Origin: CAVVJA01 sp963801715
Lineage (GTDB): Bacteria > Actinomycetota > Actinomycetes > Mycobacteriales > Jatrophihabitantaceae
Assembly: GCA_963801715.1 (NCBI GenBank)
Contig: CAWDGB010000002.1
Span: 248,001-312,000 of the forward strand
Direction of reading: 5' to 3'
DNA: 64,000 nucleotides
Below are positions 44,633 to 53,025 of the stretch, in pieces. A program made the translations under genes and the position numbers. Under the pieces are notes generated by a model, which saw only the letters and a list, made by a program, of their open reading frames with translations, did not search any database and was not told where the DNA came from. Numbering within the stretch: position 1 is the stretch's first letter; each line of letters begins with the position of its first letter.

Positions 44633-44725
44633 GCCGCTGCCGTCGCGCCTGATCCCGCTCGCTCCGCCGGTCAGCCCGGTGTAACGTGCTGCTCGGGACC
44701 GAGCAACACGTGCGGGTAGGCGGCC

Positions 44726-45001
44726 GTGACTGAGGCAGCTTCGGGCCGGATCGTCCGAACGAGACTTTCGGCGTGGTTGATTTTTCTGCGCGCCAATCGC
44801 ACAACGAGGCGGGCAGCGCGGGAACGCCGCAAGCAGCTTGAACGCGAGCTGGCCTGTTACCGAACAACCGCCGAGCGGGACGATCTGTTTGCCACGCTCG
44901 ACCGGCATCCCGACGGCGCAACCCACGAGTTGCGCGAGATCTTGAGTCGGCAGGCATACAACGACTCCCTCTGGGGTCGGCGGGCGATACGGCCGTACTG
45001 A
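44726..45001 (+). CDS. small helical hypothetical protein
   Basis: 91 residues, basic in the first half (RTRLSAWLIFLRANRTTRRAARERRKQLEREL) and acidic later (DDLFATLDRHPDGATHELREILSRQAYND). A short amphipathic helix and no membrane span. Start GTG 44726 with GGTAGG just upstream. Codon use is normal. Probably a real cytoplasmic protein; family not recognised. Confidence 0.6.
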   Translation: MTEAASGRIVRTRLSAWLIFLRANRTTRRAARERRKQLERELACYRTTAERDDLFATLDRHPDGATHELREILSRQAYNDSLWGRRAIRPY

Positions 45002-45232
45002 GCCGCCGCATTCCCAGGTAGTGCAGGCTTCCGCTCACTGAGCCCAACCGGTCGTGAGGCCACCCGGTCAAGACCACGTCGCGGTGGTGGCACTGGAGGT
45101 GCCTACGTCGTCACTCTGGGCAGTATGGTCAGCGCCGCCATGAAGCGAGTGCTGGCGAATTGCTGGCGGCATGCTCTGGCGCGGAAGAGGGTCCGAGCCA
45201 CAGCCGGACAAGTTCGGTACCTTCGGGCATCT

Positions 45233-45321
45233 GGAGGGCTCGCATAGTGGCCGAGTGCGGCGGTCTTGAAAACCGCTAGGGCGCGGAAGCGTCCTCGTGG
45301 GTTCGAATCCCACGCCCTCCG
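45233..45321 (+). tRNA. tRNA-Ser(TGA)
   Basis: An 89-nt class II tRNA: acceptor GGAGGGC pairs with GCCCTCC; anticodon stem GCGGT/ACCGC encloses CTTGAAA with TGA; long variable arm GGGCGCGGAAGCGTCC; T loop TTCGAAT. Discriminator G. Confidence 0.96.
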
Positions 45322-45351
45322 CAATTGCGGCCCTCCGTAATCGTTGCTGCC

Positions 45352-45491
45352 GTGATCAGCCCTGCGGTGGTCGTGATCAGCCCGCGCCATGGTCGTGATC
45401 TTGGACTTAATGCCTTCTGGCGACGATTAGTCCAAGATCATCATCGCCAAGTCCGGGATGCTGCCCTGGAGTGACGGCATGTCCAAGATCA
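45352..45491. repeat. intergenic repeat block: GTGATCAGCC repeats and a GATCTTGGACT palindrome
   Basis: Just after tRNA-Ser, GTGATCAGCC occurs at 45352 and 45373, with a third partial copy (GTGATC) at 45395. It runs into a perfect 12-bp inverted repeat: TGATCTTGGACT at 45396-45407 and AGTCCAAGATCA at 45429-45440. A further half-site (GTCCAAGATCATTA) starts at 45481. The palindrome core matches the element at 19556-19604. No gene overlaps it. Confidence 0.7.
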
Positions 45492-45519
45492 TTAGCTAGC
45501 CCGAGCAGTGTCAGCAGCA

Positions 45520-45873
45520 CTATTGGGCGATGGTGAAGAAATCGGCCCGGTATCGGTTCTCGCTGTCCCGGACCGGTTCGCTGACATCAACCCGATACTT
45601 GCGAATTACCGACTTCTCTGACCCGGAATCATGCAGCGTGTTCTTCGTCGCAAGAAAGTTCGGATGCATGAAGTGCGCCGCGAGTGTGCTCTCGTCCCGC
45701 CAACGCTCCATGACGACAACGCGGTCGTCATCGACGGTGTCCGCGGTGAAGGCATAGTCCAGGCAACCCGGCTCTTCCTGGCGCGTCTTCTGCACGAGCG
45801 GACGGATTGCCGCGAGCAGAGCGTCCCGGCGTTCCGCATCAACCGTGATAGTGCCCACGATCAGGATCTCCAC
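45520..45873 (-). CDS. antibiotic-biosynthesis-monooxygenase (ABM)-fold protein
   Basis: A 117-residue dimeric alpha-beta-barrel protein like quinol monooxygenase YgiN. The domain begins ILIVGTITVDAERRDALLAAIRPLV and continues with EPGCLDYAF, then VVMERWRDESTLAAHF, the standard ABM pattern. GTG 45873 has AAGGAG 5 nt upstream and is preferred to ATG 45897. Such proteins oxidise quinols or modify aromatic compounds without a cofactor. No biosynthetic cluster surrounds it, so the substrate is unknown. Confidence 0.82.
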   Translation of the reverse strand: MEILIVGTITVDAERRDALLAAIRPLVQKTRQEEPGCLDYAFTADTVDDDRVVVMERWRDESTLAAHFMHPNFLATKNTLHDSGSEKSVIRKYRVDVSEPVRDSENRYRADFFTIAQ

Positions 45874-46146
45874 TGATTCTCCTTCGGACGACTGCATGCG
45901 CTGTCCAAGCACCTACGGCTGCCTGGACTCGTGACCGGTTCTTGTGGCGCACCTCGGCCGATCGTGGTCCGATTCCGCATCGCGGCTGGCATTGATCGTC
46001 GCAGCGCACTCAAGGCCGGCTCGGACACGGTATGAAGTGCGACAGGCGGATCGACATCCGCGAACTCCCCTACATTGCGGGCCCGCAGCCCGCATATTGG
46101 GCGCAATCCATTGACCGCAGTCGTCGCGCTTCCTACCGTCACGGTC

Positions 46147-48708
46147 ATGCACTTGATCGAGCGCGAGTCGGAGCTCGCGACGCTGTCGACGTACCTCGAG
46201 GACATCAGAACAGGGTCAGGCACGCTCGCGCTGGTCGGCGGTGAGGCGGGTGCCGGCAAGTCGGCGCTCGTCTCGGCGTTCCTGGATGAGGTGGCCGTCC
46301 GTATTGCCGCCGGATCCTGCGATGGACTGTCGACGCCGCGACCACTCGGGCCGGTGATCGAGATCGCGGCGCAGCTGGAGGTCGACTCCGCGTTGCCACG
46401 CGATGAGCTTTTCGCCGCGATTCTCGTCGCGTTGGAGCAACAGTCGACCGTGGTGCTCGTCGAGGATCTGCATTGGGCTGACGATGCGACAGCCGACTTC
46501 TTGTTCTACGCCGGGCGCCGTCTGGATCGGATCCCGGCGATGGTGGTCGCCACGTACCGTGACGATGAGATCAGCTCGAACGGAGCGCTGACCCGCTTGA
46601 TCGGTGAGCTCAGTCGCCTGAGCGCAGCGCGGCGGGTGCCGGTGGTCCCGCTGACCCAGTCCGGCGTGGCGACCATGGTCGCGGGTTCTGGCCTCGATGC
46701 CGAAGAGGTATTTCGCCAGACATCGGGAAATGCGTTCTTTGTCACCGAAGTGTTGGCGGCGGGTTCCAGCCGGCCGGCCACCGTTCGTGACGTGGTTTTG
46801 GCGCGGGCCGCGCGGCTGTCCTCGAGCGGACGCCGGGTTCTCGACCTGGCCTCTCAGCTGGGCATCCGCTTCGACGCCGACGTTCTCGTCGAAGCAAGTG
46901 ATACCGATGCCGACGGCATCGACGACTGCATCGGCAGCGGAATGTTGATGACCTTCGGCGAGGAACTCGGCTTCCGGCACGAGTTGTCGCGCGCGACGAT
47001 CGCTTACGAGATCCCCCCTATCCGCCGGGCGTCCGTGAACCGAGCCATCTTGCGAAGTCTTGAGCACCGACGAGATGTCGATGTCGCGCGCCTGGCCAGC
47101 CATGCAGCCGCGGCCAACGAGGGCGAGTCGGCGTTCCGCTACAGCCTGGAGGCGGGTCGACGCGCGAGCGACCTCGGATCGCATCGCGAATCGGCCCACC
47201 ACTACCGAACCGCGTTGCGGTTTGCATCGGCTCGTCCGGCCAACGAGCGGGCTGCGCTTTTTGAGGCACTCGCCGAGGAATGCATGGTGATCGACCAGAT
47301 GGACGAGGCCTTGGAAGCGGCCGAGGAGTCACTGCGACTATGGAACGAAGTCGATGACCAGATACGAATTGGCGCAGCGCATATCACGGTCGACCACATC
47401 GCGTGGAATCTCGGGCAGGGCAAGTTGGCCTACCAGCACGCATTGCAAGCCGTCGAGATTCTCGAACGACACGGACCGACGATCGAGTTGGCTCGAGCCC
47501 TCGCAAGCGCCGGCGCCTCCGAGATGGAGTTAGCGGACCGGCATCAGGCTCTCGCGATGCTTCGACGGGCCCTTGACATTGCCCAAGAAGTGGATGACGC
47601 CAACGCCGAGTCCGACGCGCTCAACACATTGGGCTGCTCGCTCGCCACCGAGGGCCAGGTCGACGACGGTCTCGCGTCCATCGAGCAAGCGTTGGATATC
47701 GCATTGGCGCACGGCCTCGGACACCTCGCCGGGCGGGCCTACGCGAACCTCGCGACCTTTCTCGCCGACAACCACCGCTTCGACCGCTCGGATGCCGTCA
47801 TCGCGGAGGGGCTTCAGTACACCGACGATCACGATCTCCTGTTGCGGTCTGTGTGCCTGAGCGGCGTGCTGGCAGAGTCAGAGATGAAGCGTGGTCACTG
47901 GGACGACGCGATGGCTGACGCGCTGGGCGTGCTGGAACAAACCGGGACGATGACCGTAGGACGCATCCCCGCACTGACCGTGATCGGGACGATCAGGATG
48001 CGGCGCGGCGAGGCTGATGCCAATGCCGTCTTGCGAGAGGCGCTGGGGCTGGCGGAGGCCACCGGGGAAGTCCAGCGGATCGCTCCGGTGGCCTTCGCGC
48101 TGGCTGAGCAAGCGTGGCTGCACGGAGATCCGGACGGCGTCCGCAGATCGATTCAGGCGATCCTCGACCGCATCGAAGCACCCATCACCCGACAGGATCG
48201 CAGCCAGCTGGCGTCGTGGGCCGCGCGGCTGGGCGACGGTCCGAACGTGCCGGCCGGGGCCGCTCCGGAACTGGCGCTGCAGATCGATGGTCGTTGGCTG
48301 GAGGCCGCTGACGCCTGGCGTACCGCCGGACGACCGTACGAACAGGCGTTGGCGTTGGTCGAGGTCGGTTCGCCGACGGCGCTGTCGGAAGCGTTCGACA
48401 TCCTCGACCGTCTTGGCGCGCGCCCGGCGGCCACACTCGCCGCCGAACGGTTGCGGTCATTGGGTGAGCGAGTGCCCCGGGGGGTGCGCGCGTCGACGCG
48501 GGCAAACCCCGCTGGTCTGACGTCGCGAGAGGTTGAGGTCCTGCGGTTGGTTGCCAACGGCTTGACGAACGGCGAGATCGCCGCCCAACTATTCGTCTCG
48601 GACCGGACGGTCGAGCACCACGTCTCGCGCGTACTCGGCAAGCTCGGGGTGGCGAGTCGCCGCGATGCCGCCCGGGCGGCGCGCGAGCTAGACCTGGCTA
48701 CGCCGTAG
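46147..48708 (+). CDS. LuxR-family LAL regulator, intact
   Basis: An 853-residue ATP-binding activator. It has Walker A GGEAGAGKS near residue 30, Walker B VVLVEDLHWADD near 105, and a TPR-rich middle with repeats such as ALNTLGCSLATEGQVDDGL. The C-terminal LuxR HTH (LTSREVEVLRLVANGLTNGEIAAQLFVSDRTVEHHV) occupies the last ~65 residues. ATG 46147 has no ribosome site; TACCGT 8 nt upstream suggests leaderless initiation. It is a close structural paralogue of the broken gene at 7887-10618. Target genes are not obvious; the immediate neighbours are convergent or divergent. Confidence 0.92.
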   Translation: MHLIERESELATLSTYLEDIRTGSGTLALVGGEAGAGKSALVSAFLDEVAVRIAAGSCDGLSTPRPLGPVIEIAAQLEVDSALPRDELFAAILVALEQQSTVVLVEDLHWADDATADFLFYAGRRLDRIPAMVVATYRDDEISSNGALTRLIGELSRLSAARRVPVVPLTQSGVATMVAGSGLDAEEVFRQTSGNAFFVTEVLAAGSSRPATVRDVVLARAARLSSSGRRVLDLASQLGIRFDADVLVEASDTDADGIDDCIGSGMLMTFGEELGFRHELSRATIAYEIPPIRRASVNRAILRSLEHRRDVDVARLASHAAAANEGESAFRYSLEAGRRASDLGSHRESAHHYRTALRFASARPANERAALFEALAEECMVIDQMDEALEAAEESLRLWNEVDDQIRIGAAHITVDHIAWNLGQGKLAYQHALQAVEILERHGPTIELARALASAGASEMELADRHQALAMLRRALDIAQEVDDANAESDALNTLGCSLATEGQVDDGLASIEQALDIALAHGLGHLAGRAYANLATFLADNHRFDRSDAVIAEGLQYTDDHDLLLRSVCLSGVLAESEMKRGHWDDAMADALGVLEQTGTMTVGRIPALTVIGTIRMRRGEADANAVLREALGLAEATGEVQRIAPVAFALAEQAWLHGDPDGVRRSIQAILDRIEAPITRQDRSQLASWAARLGDGPNVPAGAAPELALQIDGRWLEAADAWRTAGRPYEQALALVEVGSPTALSEAFDILDRLGARPAATLAAERLRSLGERVPRGVRASTRANPAGLTSREVEVLRLVANGLTNGEIAAQLFVSDRTVEHHVSRVLGKLGVASRRDAARAARELDLATP

Positions 48709-48726
48709 CGCAGCACGGCCGCGCTA

Positions 48727-49065
48727 CTACCAACGCACGCTCCGGCCGCTGCCAATCGTCGCGCGAGGGGACATCCGGGCGTACGCCGCGATGATCAGTG
48801 CTGCGGCTGCGATCTCGAGCAGAACCGTGAGCAAGCTCCCGGTGTGAAGGACGCGATATCCGATCAAACCACCGACGAGCGAGCCAACCCAGCCAAGCAG
48901 CACGGTCATCCCGAGACCGATGGTTTGACGACCGGGAAGCACGAGGCGTGCCAACCCGCCGATGATCAGGCCGAGGATCGCGGCAGTAACCACGGCCCAG
49001 AGCGCCGCACCAACGAGCGGCACGAGCAGCAAGACGGCGATAACCACCAACAGCACAACCAACAT
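48727..49065 (-). CDS. GlsB/YeaQ/YmgE-type small membrane protein
   Basis: 112 residues with three to four hydrophobic helices. The glycine-rich family signature is GLIIGGLARLVLPG near residue 33, followed by IGLGMTVLLGWVGSLVGGLIGY. This matches transglycosylase-associated/stress membrane proteins. Its N-terminal extra helix (MLVVLLVVIAVLLLVPLV) and C-terminal extension make it longer than the usual ~85 residues. Function of the family is not established. It is convergent with the LAL regulator. Confidence 0.82.
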   Translation of the reverse strand: MLVVLLVVIAVLLLVPLVGAALWAVVTAAILGLIIGGLARLVLPGRQTIGLGMTVLLGWVGSLVGGLIGYRVLHTGSLLTVLLEIAAAALIIAAYARMSPRATIGSGRSVRW

Positions 49066-49182
49066 GCGCCCACGGTACTTCGCTTTGCTGTGGGCCGCCC
49101 GTGCCTTTTACGCCGTTCGGTCACAGCCTCACCAGGCGATGCACCTCGTCGGCCCTGTCCCGCAAAGGCTCCCGGGTCTTCG

Positions 49183-50580
49183 TCACACGCCGTATTCGGC
49201 GGGTAGCTTGCCGTGCTGCACCGCTGATTGCAGATCGTTGAAGTCCCGCTCGGCCTGATCCGCGTACTGCACTGCCCAGCGGGCGACCGCCAGCTCGAAT
49301 TGGTCAGAGCGTCCGAGATATCCCCGGATGATTGCCCCGCCCGGGCTCTGAGAATGTGCTCTGCCCAGCACCCCGGCGCACAGCCGCCCATAGTCCTGGA
49401 ACTCCGGTCCCGTCAACGTGGTGAGGTCGACCGATCCCTTCATGTCGCGGAACTGGCGCAGGTAGTAGTCGGTTCGCTCGCCACTGCCTTCATCCGATGA
49501 TTCGACCCAACCCAAGAACGGATCGGACTGAGCCTGCAGGACCTGTTGCCCGGTCACAACCCGCTCGCCCTGGCTCACCCGTGACTGGCGATCGCCGATC
49601 AGAAGCGGTTGGCGACCGTGAGATTCGAGCACGGAGGGCGGAGCCTCCTTGGCTTGCAGGAACAGTGGCTCGTCCGCGGGTCCAACGAACAGCAGGACGA
49701 AGCAGCGGGTACCGACTGATCCCACTCCGACGACGCGCAGGATGAAATCGACTAGCCGGAACTGTGACAGCAGCAGCGCGGTGTCCGGCCGCATCGTTCG
49801 GTAGTACTGCTCGAACAGATGGCGCAGCGCATCGAGTTCGACGCTGCCCACATGCTGGGCGATCGGTGGATCGTCCTTGATCACTTGCCGCCCGTGGTCA
49901 TCGACCATGACGAGTTTGTCCAGCACCTGGTCGGACGTGCGGCGGCGCGCCTTCTTGACCGTTCGCGAGAGGACCGTGCGTCTTTCCGGCGACGCCAATT
50001 TCTCGAGCATGTCGGTCTCGACCTGGAAGAAGTACCGTTCGAGCGCGGTTCTGGAAAAGAGCTCGCGCAACATCATCCGGTAGGACGACACGGCACTCGT
50101 GGCCGACTCGAAGCAGTCGGTCTCGGTCAATCCGATGTCCCGCCCGCCGATCACAACGCTTGCCGCCAACCGCTTCACGTCCCATTCCCAGGGCGCGGTC
50201 GACGCCTCGTCAAAATCATTGAGGTCGAACAGCAGGCGGCGTTCCGGCGATGCAAACAGTCCGAAATTGGAGATATGCGCGTCGCCGCAACACACAACTC
50301 GCTGCCCAGTCACCGCAGCTGCCGCTAGGTCGTGGGCCATCACGGCGGCCGTGCCGCGGTAGTACGCGAAGGGAGATTGCAGCATCCGACCAACGCGTAC
50401 CGGAACCAGATCGGCCAGCCGGCTCTCGTTCTGCGCGGCGATGAGCCGGACCGGATCCCGATCCGGCAGCGACAGTTCGGCGTGCCCGCTGCGCGGCAAC
50501 GACGATCGCAACGACTTGCCCTTTTTCAGCATCCCCCGTATCGACTGGGGACCCACGTCGGGTCGTCCTTCGCCGGCCAT
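49183..50580 (-). CDS. DUF2252 family protein
   Basis: A 465-residue cytoplasmic protein. The DUF2252 pattern is clear: SPFAYYRGTAAVMAHDLA near residue 65, then VCCGDAHISNFGLFASPERRLLFDLNDFDEA (~95-125), a kinase-like HxxN/D arrangement, and later RDMKGSVDLTTL. Overall layout recalls an aminoglycoside-phosphotransferase-like fold, so small-molecule kinase activity is a reasonable but unproven idea. ATG 50580 has GGAGG 6 nt before it; the longer open frame is not supported. Single gene, minus strand. Confidence 0.87.
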   Translation of the reverse strand: MAGEGRPDVGPQSIRGMLKKGKSLRSSLPRSGHAELSLPDRDPVRLIAAQNESRLADLVPVRVGRMLQSPFAYYRGTAAVMAHDLAAAAVTGQRVVCCGDAHISNFGLFASPERRLLFDLNDFDEASTAPWEWDVKRLAASVVIGGRDIGLTETDCFESATSAVSSYRMMLRELFSRTALERYFFQVETDMLEKLASPERRTVLSRTVKKARRRTSDQVLDKLVMVDDHGRQVIKDDPPIAQHVGSVELDALRHLFEQYYRTMRPDTALLLSQFRLVDFILRVVGVGSVGTRCFVLLFVGPADEPLFLQAKEAPPSVLESHGRQPLLIGDRQSRVSQGERVVTGQQVLQAQSDPFLGWVESSDEGSGERTDYYLRQFRDMKGSVDLTTLTGPEFQDYGRLCAGVLGRAHSQSPGGAIIRGYLGRSDQFELAVARWAVQYADQAERDFNDLQSAVQHGKLPAEYGV

Positions 50581-50838
50581 GAGAGACCTCCAAACGGGCA
50601 TTGCGCCGCGATCCACCGCGACGGATGGAGAATCGATTGTCGCCGATGAACCAGCGCGACGACACTCCTCGCAATCCGAACTACCGCCTGCGGAAAACGG
50701 GCCCACCGCTCACGATCTGCGCTGCCACCTGCACCCATCGATGATGATCGACTTTCACACAAGATGGATCAGGTGTCCGGGTCCGGCCACGGTCAGTCGA
50801 TCCGACGGGTGTGCTACCAGGTGTGCTGTCATAGCTGT

Positions 50839-51366
50839 ATGGCTCGCTTCGTGGCGTTTCTCCGCGCCGTAAACGTCGGGAAGCGAACGGTGGCCATGGC
50901 CGCCGCGAGGCAGGCGTTGGACGGGCTCGGCTTCGCGAACGTAAGCAGTTACGTGAACAGTGGGAATCTGCTCTTCAGCGCGACCGGACCGGCGTCCGAT
51001 CATGAGGCGGCAATCCGTGCGCGGCTGGAGAAGGTGTTCGGCTTCGAGCTCACGACGTTCGTTCGTACGGCTGAACAGGTCCGGGCGTTGGTCACGTTCA
51101 AGCCGTTCGGCGCTATTACGCCCGGGCACACCCACTTCGGCCTCCTTCCGCTGACCCGGCTGACCGCTACCGAGAAGCGAGCCGTCGAAGGGCTATCCAA
51201 CGATCACGACGAGGTGGTCGTACACGGCCGCGACGTGCATTGGCTCATCCGTTCCCGGTCAACTGAGACCACGCTCGGTCCGAAGCAATGGAAAGGTGCG
51301 CTGCCCGACAATCCCACCACGGCCCGCAACATGACGATGCTCACGAAATTGGCCGACCGACTCTGA
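50839..51366 (+). CDS. DUF1697 family protein
   Basis: A 175-residue protein starting ARFVAFLRAVNVGKRTVAM, the standard opening of DUF1697. NVSSYVNSGNLLFS (~35-48), ELTTFVRTAEQVRALV (~71-86) and the family-typical ending TTARNMTMLTKLADRL follow. No known biochemical role. ATG 50839 lacks a ribosome site, so leaderless translation is probable; the upstream frame is not coding-like. Divergent from the DUF2252 gene. Confidence 0.88.
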   Translation: MARFVAFLRAVNVGKRTVAMAAARQALDGLGFANVSSYVNSGNLLFSATGPASDHEAAIRARLEKVFGFELTTFVRTAEQVRALVTFKPFGAITPGHTHFGLLPLTRLTATEKRAVEGLSNDHDEVVVHGRDVHWLIRSRSTETTLGPKQWKGALPDNPTTARNMTMLTKLADRL

Positions 51367-51590
51367 TCGGGGACCTGCGCTCATCGCACGCATGCCATGT
51401 CGGCCAGGCGGGATAGCGACTCGGTAACGGACTCAAGGTCGTGCCGGCAACTGTCAGTCCCCCAAGCCAGCTCATCCGCCAGGGACGATACGGTCCCATG
51501 AGATCGTTTGTACGTTTCCGGACGGGAGCCGCAGTCACGTCGTGACACTCCCGCCCGTCGGTAAGCCCAGGTATGGAGCAGGGAGACATC

Positions 51591-52997
51591 GTGGTTCGTA
51601 TGCAGCCCCAGAAGCTGGCTTCGTCTCTTCCGGACTCGCTGTCTGTCAACCCGCTCTTCGCTCGGCGCTCGGAGGATCTCTCAGTGCCGCGCTTCGTGCT
51701 GCCCGCCGACAGCATGCTGCCCGAGACCGCATACCAGATCGTTCACGACGAAGCGATGCTGGACGGCAACGCCCGCTTGAACCTCGCGACGTTCGTCACG
51801 ACGTGGATGGAACCGACGGCGTCCAAGCTGTACAGCGACACGTTCGACAAGAACATGATCGACAAGGACGAGTACCCGCTGACCGCCATCATTGAGGAGC
51901 GGTGCTGGCGGATGCTCGCCGATCTGTGGCATGCGCCTGATCCCGAGCACACCATCGGCACGTCGGCCATCGGATCTTCCGAAGCCTGCATGCTGGGCGG
52001 CCTCGCCCTGAAGCGCCGGTGGCAACAAGCTAGACGAAGCGACGGAAAGCCAACCGACCGACCGAACCTGGTGATGAGCAGCGCCGTCCAGGTCGTGTGG
52101 GAGAAGTTCGCCAACTATTGGGAGGTGGAGCCTCGCTACATCCCGGTCACCGACGACCATCCAACGCTTGATGGCTACCAGATCGACAAGTACGTCGACG
52201 AGAACACCATCGGAGTCGTCGCGATCCTCGGCCAGACATATGTCGGTGTATACGAGCCGGTGCAGGCCATCGCCGGCGCGTTGGACGCCTTGCAGGCTCG
52301 GACCGGCCTGGACATCCCGATCCATGTCGACGGGGCATCCGGAGCCTTTGTCGCGCCGTTCCTCAGACCCGATCTGATCTGGGATTTCCAGCTGCCGCGG
52401 GTGCATTCGATCAGTACCTCAGGCCACAAGTACGGTCTGGTCTACCCCGGCGTCGGTTGGGTCGTCTGGCGGACGGCGGACGTGCTACCCGACGATCTGA
52501 TCTTTCGAGTGTCGTACCTCGGCGGAGAAATGCCCACGCTCGCGCTCAACTTCTCTCGTCCTGGTGCCCAGGTACTGCTGCAGTACTACAACTTCCTGCG
52601 GTTAGGGTTCGAGGGCTACCGGCGGGTGCAACAGGCCAGCCAGGACGTGGCGCTGCACCTGTCCCGCGCGATCGCCGACATGGGGCCGTTCGAGCTGCTG
52701 AGCGATGGCTCGGACCTGCCCGTCTTCGCGTGGCGACTTGGCCCGAACTGCAACGGCATGTGGGACCTGCACGATCTCAGTAACCAATTGCGCGAGAAAG
52801 GCTGGCAAGTGCCGGCCTACCCGATGCCCGACAACCTCAGCGACCTCACCGTTCAGCGCATCGTGGTACGTAACGGCGTCTCTATGGATCTCGCCGACTA
52901 CCTCCTGCTCAACATCCGCACGGCGGTCGACTACTTGGAGAGCCTCACGAGCCCAATGCCACGGGAAGGACGTACGAACGTCTCATACCACCACTGA
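51591..52997 (+). CDS. gadB: glutamate decarboxylase (PLP-dependent)
   Basis: Converts glutamate to GABA and CO2, consuming a proton; used in acid resistance or as a GABA route. About 468 residues, the normal GAD size. Landmarks are AIIEERCWRMLADLWHAP, TIGTSAIGSSEACMLGGLALKRRW, PIHVDGASGAFVAPF, and the PLP lysine in STSGHKYGLVYPGVGW near residue 275. GTG 51591 has GGGAG 5 nt before it and is preferred; ATG 51573 and ATG 51600 are alternatives. No gadC antiporter is adjacent. It stands alone between DUF1697 and the convergent GH15 gene. Confidence 0.93.
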   Translation: MVRMQPQKLASSLPDSLSVNPLFARRSEDLSVPRFVLPADSMLPETAYQIVHDEAMLDGNARLNLATFVTTWMEPTASKLYSDTFDKNMIDKDEYPLTAIIEERCWRMLADLWHAPDPEHTIGTSAIGSSEACMLGGLALKRRWQQARRSDGKPTDRPNLVMSSAVQVVWEKFANYWEVEPRYIPVTDDHPTLDGYQIDKYVDENTIGVVAILGQTYVGVYEPVQAIAGALDALQARTGLDIPIHVDGASGAFVAPFLRPDLIWDFQLPRVHSISTSGHKYGLVYPGVGWVVWRTADVLPDDLIFRVSYLGGEMPTLALNFSRPGAQVLLQYYNFLRLGFEGYRRVQQASQDVALHLSRAIADMGPFELLSDGSDLPVFAWRLGPNCNGMWDLHDLSNQLREKGWQVPAYPMPDNLSDLTVQRIVVRNGVSMDLADYLLLNIRTAVDYLESLTSPMPREGRTNVSYHH

Positions 52998-53025
52998 TCC
53001 GCCCATAGTCAGCGCGAACCCGCCG

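Noticed and set aside
45068..45313. Minus-strand ORF with MGFEPTRTLPRPSGFQDRRTRPLCEPSR-like start
   Set aside because: It is the antisense of tRNA-Ser(TGA); such ORFs are a well-known annotation artefact.
45352..45491. CRISPR array
   Set aside because: The repeats are short, imperfect and spaced ~21 bp with no regular spacers or cas genes.
46216..47202. 328-residue minus-strand ORF inside the LAL regulator
   Set aside because: Antisense shadow of conserved ATPase sequence; no ribosome site.
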